A stretch of 33,186 nt of DNA from Karstenula rhodostoma CBS 690.94 (lineage: Eukaryota > Ascomycota > Dothideomycetes > Pleosporales > Didymosphaeriaceae). Both the position numbers and the translations under genes were made by a program. This document shows, one piece after another, positions 33,119 through 33,186 of this stretch. The stretch is from NCBI GenBank assembly GCA_010093485.1, contig MU001498.1, forward strand, positions 14,251 to 47,436, given 5' to 3'. How positions within the stretch are numbered: position 1 is the first letter of the stretch; every line of letters starts with the position of its first letter. The notes beneath the pieces were generated by a model, which worked only from the letters and a program-made list of their open reading frames with translations, was not told the DNA's origin and did not search any database.

Positions 33119-33186
33119 AAATTAGTAGGGAGTAATTATTCTAGTAGAAGTAGAGAAGATTATATATAGGTATTAGATAGTATAAA

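Larger units (their letters stand above)
23928..33186 (-). mobile_element. Copy C of the large repeat, inverted, truncated at both visible ends
   Basis: Reverse complement of copy A from A position 9329 (at 23928) to A position 125 (at 33186, the window end). A and C coordinates sum to about 33257 over 3767-9329 and to 33311 at the far end; the drift comes from tandem array changes. By eye, C carries the most mutations on runs of G or C; for example the CACGTG kept in A at 3721 is fully converted to TA steps in C. It lacks the right third of the element at the B/C junction. Confidence 0.85.

Noticed and set aside
1..33186. Mitochondrial or bacterial AT-rich genome
   Set aside because: No tRNA, rRNA or open frames, and the specific loss of CA/TG with excess TA in repeated copies fits fungal RIP, not general AT bias.

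Overview
The window looks like non-genic, AT-rich repeat sequence from a filamentous ascomycete (Pezizomycotina) genome that has been saturated by repeat-induced point mutation (RIP). CpA and its complement TpG are almost gone (about 58 by eye in 33 kb) and TpA dominates. Only four ATG triplets are visible on the two strands together, and each opens a frame of 15 codons or fewer. I can support no intact gene, tRNA, rRNA or CRISPR array.

Layout: nearly all of the window is three copies of one unidentified element of at least 14.2 kb. Copy A (about 1-14304, plus orientation) is the longest and contains a 163-base N gap near its right end. Copy B (14308-23926, same orientation) starts at the equivalent of A position 4831 and runs to the same right end. 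Copy C (23928-33186) is inverted; it starts at the equivalent of A position 9329 and runs leftward to A position 125, where the window ends. Both internal junctions join the same complete right end to an interior point of another copy. This fits nested self-insertion (C first, then B into C, then A into B), though duplication or assembly error is not excluded.

Inside the element, long stretches alternate in purine/pyrimidine strand bias and can be read as twelve possible degraded coding remnants on both strands. Their stops are nearly all TAA or TAG, as RIP of CAA, CAG or TGG codons would give. I recognise none of the products, and no LTRs, terminal inverted repeats, reverse-transcriptase box or transposase motif were visible, so the class is unknown. 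In RIP sequence almost any frame can look coding, so these calls have low confidence.

The better supported structures are non-coding: a recurrent palindrome (G-run, TATAGGAAA, TTTCCTATA, C-run) at about ten sites per copy, three of them in a triplicated 70-bp array; a 22-bp array and a 25-nt hairpin at the right end; twin hairpins near 12.3 kb; 24-bp and 19-bp minisatellites and a polypurine tract in the left part that differ in length between copies; and a small patch at 61-104 less hit by RIP, holding a TTAGGGCCCTAA palindrome.
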